Of a stretch of DNA of 6,175 nt, positions 4,893 to 6,175 are shown one piece after another. This stretch comes from Clostridia bacterium (lineage in GTDB: Bacteria; Bacillota; Clostridia; Oscillospirales; CAG-272): positions 1 through 6,175 of the forward strand of contig JAFTHJ010000007.1 of NCBI GenBank assembly GCA_017457465.1. The letters run 5' to 3'. The translations under genes and the position numbers were made by a program. Each line of letters starts with the position of its first letter. Within the stretch, counting starts at the first letter, position 1. The notes beneath the pieces were generated by a model. It saw nothing but the letters and a program-made list of their open reading frames with translations. It had not been told where the DNA came from and ran no database searches.

Positions 4893-6175
4893 TTATCTTA
4901 TTCTTTCGCCCAGAGGTGTGTCGTCCGAGAGGAATACCACGCGAACCTTTTCCTCGCCACTGGCGAGTATCATTCCCTGCGACTCTATTCCGCAAAGCTT
5001 CGCGGGTTTCAGGTTAGCCACAAGAACGACCTTCTTTCCTATAAGCTCCTCGGGAGTATAGTGCGCCGCGATACCCGAGACGACCTGTCTCTTTTCATAT
5101 CCGAGGTCTACCTGCATACAGAGAAGCTTCTTTGCCTTCGGAACCTTTTCACAGGAGATTATCTTCGCACTTCGAAGCTCAAGTGCCATAAAGCTCTCTA
5201 TTCCCACGGGCTCACAGGGCTCGGGCTTCTCTATTTCATTCGCCTTTGCCTCGGCTATCTGCTTCTGTCTCTCCGCCTCAAACTCTGCAAGAACCTTTGC
5301 CTCGTCCATACGGGCAAAGAGAACCTTGGAATCCTTAACGGTACTTCCCGCCTTGAGTGCGCCAAAGCGGTCGGCAGTACCTATAGAGGAATATCCGCAG
5401 ACATCTGTGTTAAGCTCCGAGAGTATCTCCTCGGAGGTTGCGGGAATGAAGGGGTGGAGCAGTACGGCTCCCCAACGGATAGCCTCGAGAAGCGTATAAA
5501 GCACGGTTCCCAGTCTCTCTCTCTTGCTCTCGTCCTTGGCGAGTGTCCACGGAGTCGTTTCGTCGATATACTTATTTGCACGGGAGAGCATTTCAAAAAT
5601 CTCATCAAGCGCGTCGGCAATACGGTAGGCATTCATATTCTCGACTACCTTTTCATATGCCTTTACACAAGCCGCAACCACCTCGCCGTCAAGCTCTTCC
5701 CTTGCGGAGGGCTCCTGAATAACCCCGCCGAAATACTTCTTCTGCATATCAAGCGTACGCTTTACAAGGTTTCCGAGATTATTGACAAGGTCTGTATTGA
5801 AGCGCTTTATAACATTCTCATATGTGATAGAGCCGTCGTTTGCATAAGGCATTTCGGCAAGGGCGTAATATCTTACTCCGTCAACCGTGAATTTCTCCGC
5901 GAGTTTATCGGCATAGATAACGTTTCCGCGGGACTTGGACATCTTGTCCATTCCGAAGTTGAACCACGGGTGCGCGAATACCTTCTTGGGCAGAGGCAAA
6001 TCAAGCGCCATAAGGAATATCGGCCAGTCTATTGTGTGGACTCTTATGATATCCTTACCTATTATGTGAACATCAGCGGGCCAGTATTTCTTGAACTTTT
6101 CGCTCTGCTCCTCATAGCTCTTATCGGGGTCATATCCGAGCGCCGTGATATAGTTGGTGAGAGCGTCGAGCCATA
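4893..6175 (-). CDS. metG: Methionyl-tRNA synthetase, C-terminal part (5' end beyond window)
   Basis: Charges tRNA-Met with methionine in the cytoplasm using ATP. The reading frame stays open to the right edge of the window, giving 426 visible residues; the family is usually about 630-660 residues with this domain layout, so roughly the first third (including the HIGH motif) is missing. Reading from the edge one sees WLDALTNYI, WPADVHIIGKD and HTIDWP, all class I MetRS landmarks, then the catalytic loop KMSKS at 5931-5945. An alpha-helical anticodon-binding region follows (for example NLGNLVKRT and ETTPWTLAK). The last ~100 residues, from about SFMALELRSAKI to the stop, form an OB-fold tRNA-binding domain of the Trbp111/EMAP type. 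The sequence HPW before KMSKSRG matches what I recall of clostridial MetRS. The tyrosine usual in HTIYWP is aspartate here. The stop is TAA at 4893-4895. Identification is secure; the start is not visible. Confidence 0.97.
   Translation of the reverse strand, partial: WLDALTNYITALGYDPDKSYEEQSEKFKKYWPADVHIIGKDIIRVHTIDWPIFLMALDLPLPKKVFAHPWFNFGMDKMSKSRGNVIYADKLAEKFTVDGVRYYALAEMPYANDGSITYENVIKRFNTDLVNNLGNLVKRTLDMQKKYFGGVIQEPSAREELDGEVVAACVKAYEKVVENMNAYRIADALDEIFEMLSRANKYIDETTPWTLAKDESKRERLGTVLYTLLEAIRWGAVLLHPFIPATSEEILSELNTDVCGYSSIGTADRFGALKAGSTVKDSKVLFARMDEAKVLAEFEAERQKQIAEAKANEIEKPEPCEPVGIESFMALELRSAKIISCEKVPKAKKLLCMQVDLGYEKRQVVSGIAAHYTPEELIGKKVVLVANLKPAKLCGIESQGMILASGEEKVRVVFLSDDTPLGERIR

Noticed and set aside
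4893..6011. Reading metG as a complete gene starting at the ATG at 6011
   Set aside because: The frame continues open to the window edge with conserved MetRS residues upstream (GKD, HTIDWP), so that Met is internal.

Overview
The window shows a compact bacterial chromosome segment in which every supported gene lies on the minus strand. From high to low coordinate the order is metG (3' part only), gpsA-like, tatD, a DUF5058-type membrane protein, a second membrane protein, and an M20 metallopeptidase. The genes resemble those of Bacillota, most likely class Clostridia. Support for this comes from strong AGGAG-type ribosome binding sites, a MetRS of the HPW...DKMSKSRG type with a C-terminal tRNA-binding domain, the metG/tatD neighbourhood, and a DUF5058 protein. 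Base composition is mixed, with frequent ATA isoleucine codons. The exact genus cannot be read from this window.

Housekeeping half (about 2998-6175). The C-terminal two thirds of methionyl-tRNA synthetase enters from the right edge. It is followed by a gap of about 108 bases that can form RNA hairpins, then a divergent glycerol-3-phosphate dehydrogenase (phospholipid precursor supply), then a TatD-family metal-dependent nuclease. gpsA and tatD are separated by only 5 bases and are probably co-translated.

Transport/peptidase half (about 1-2978). Nineteen bases after tatD begins a tightly packed cassette of two polytopic membrane proteins followed by a membrane-anchored M20 peptidase of the carboxypeptidase S/PM20D1 type. 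The spacings inside it are 4 and 5 bases. I infer a two-subunit permease plus a hydrolase acting on its substrate, probably a small peptide or N-acyl amino acid. The two membrane proteins share an ungapped motif (Glu, 19 residues, Gly-Asn-x-Ser) and look like diverged paralogues, which is the most interesting observation here. A perfect 14-bp inverted repeat follows the peptidase gene and probably marks the end of the transcription unit.

No gene-free stretch longer than 300 bases exists. The longest gaps are 4785-4892 and 1-59. I saw no RNA genes, CRISPR arrays, insertion sequences, origins or attachment sites. No previously undescribed defence or mobile system is evident; the transporter/peptidase cassette is the least characterised part.
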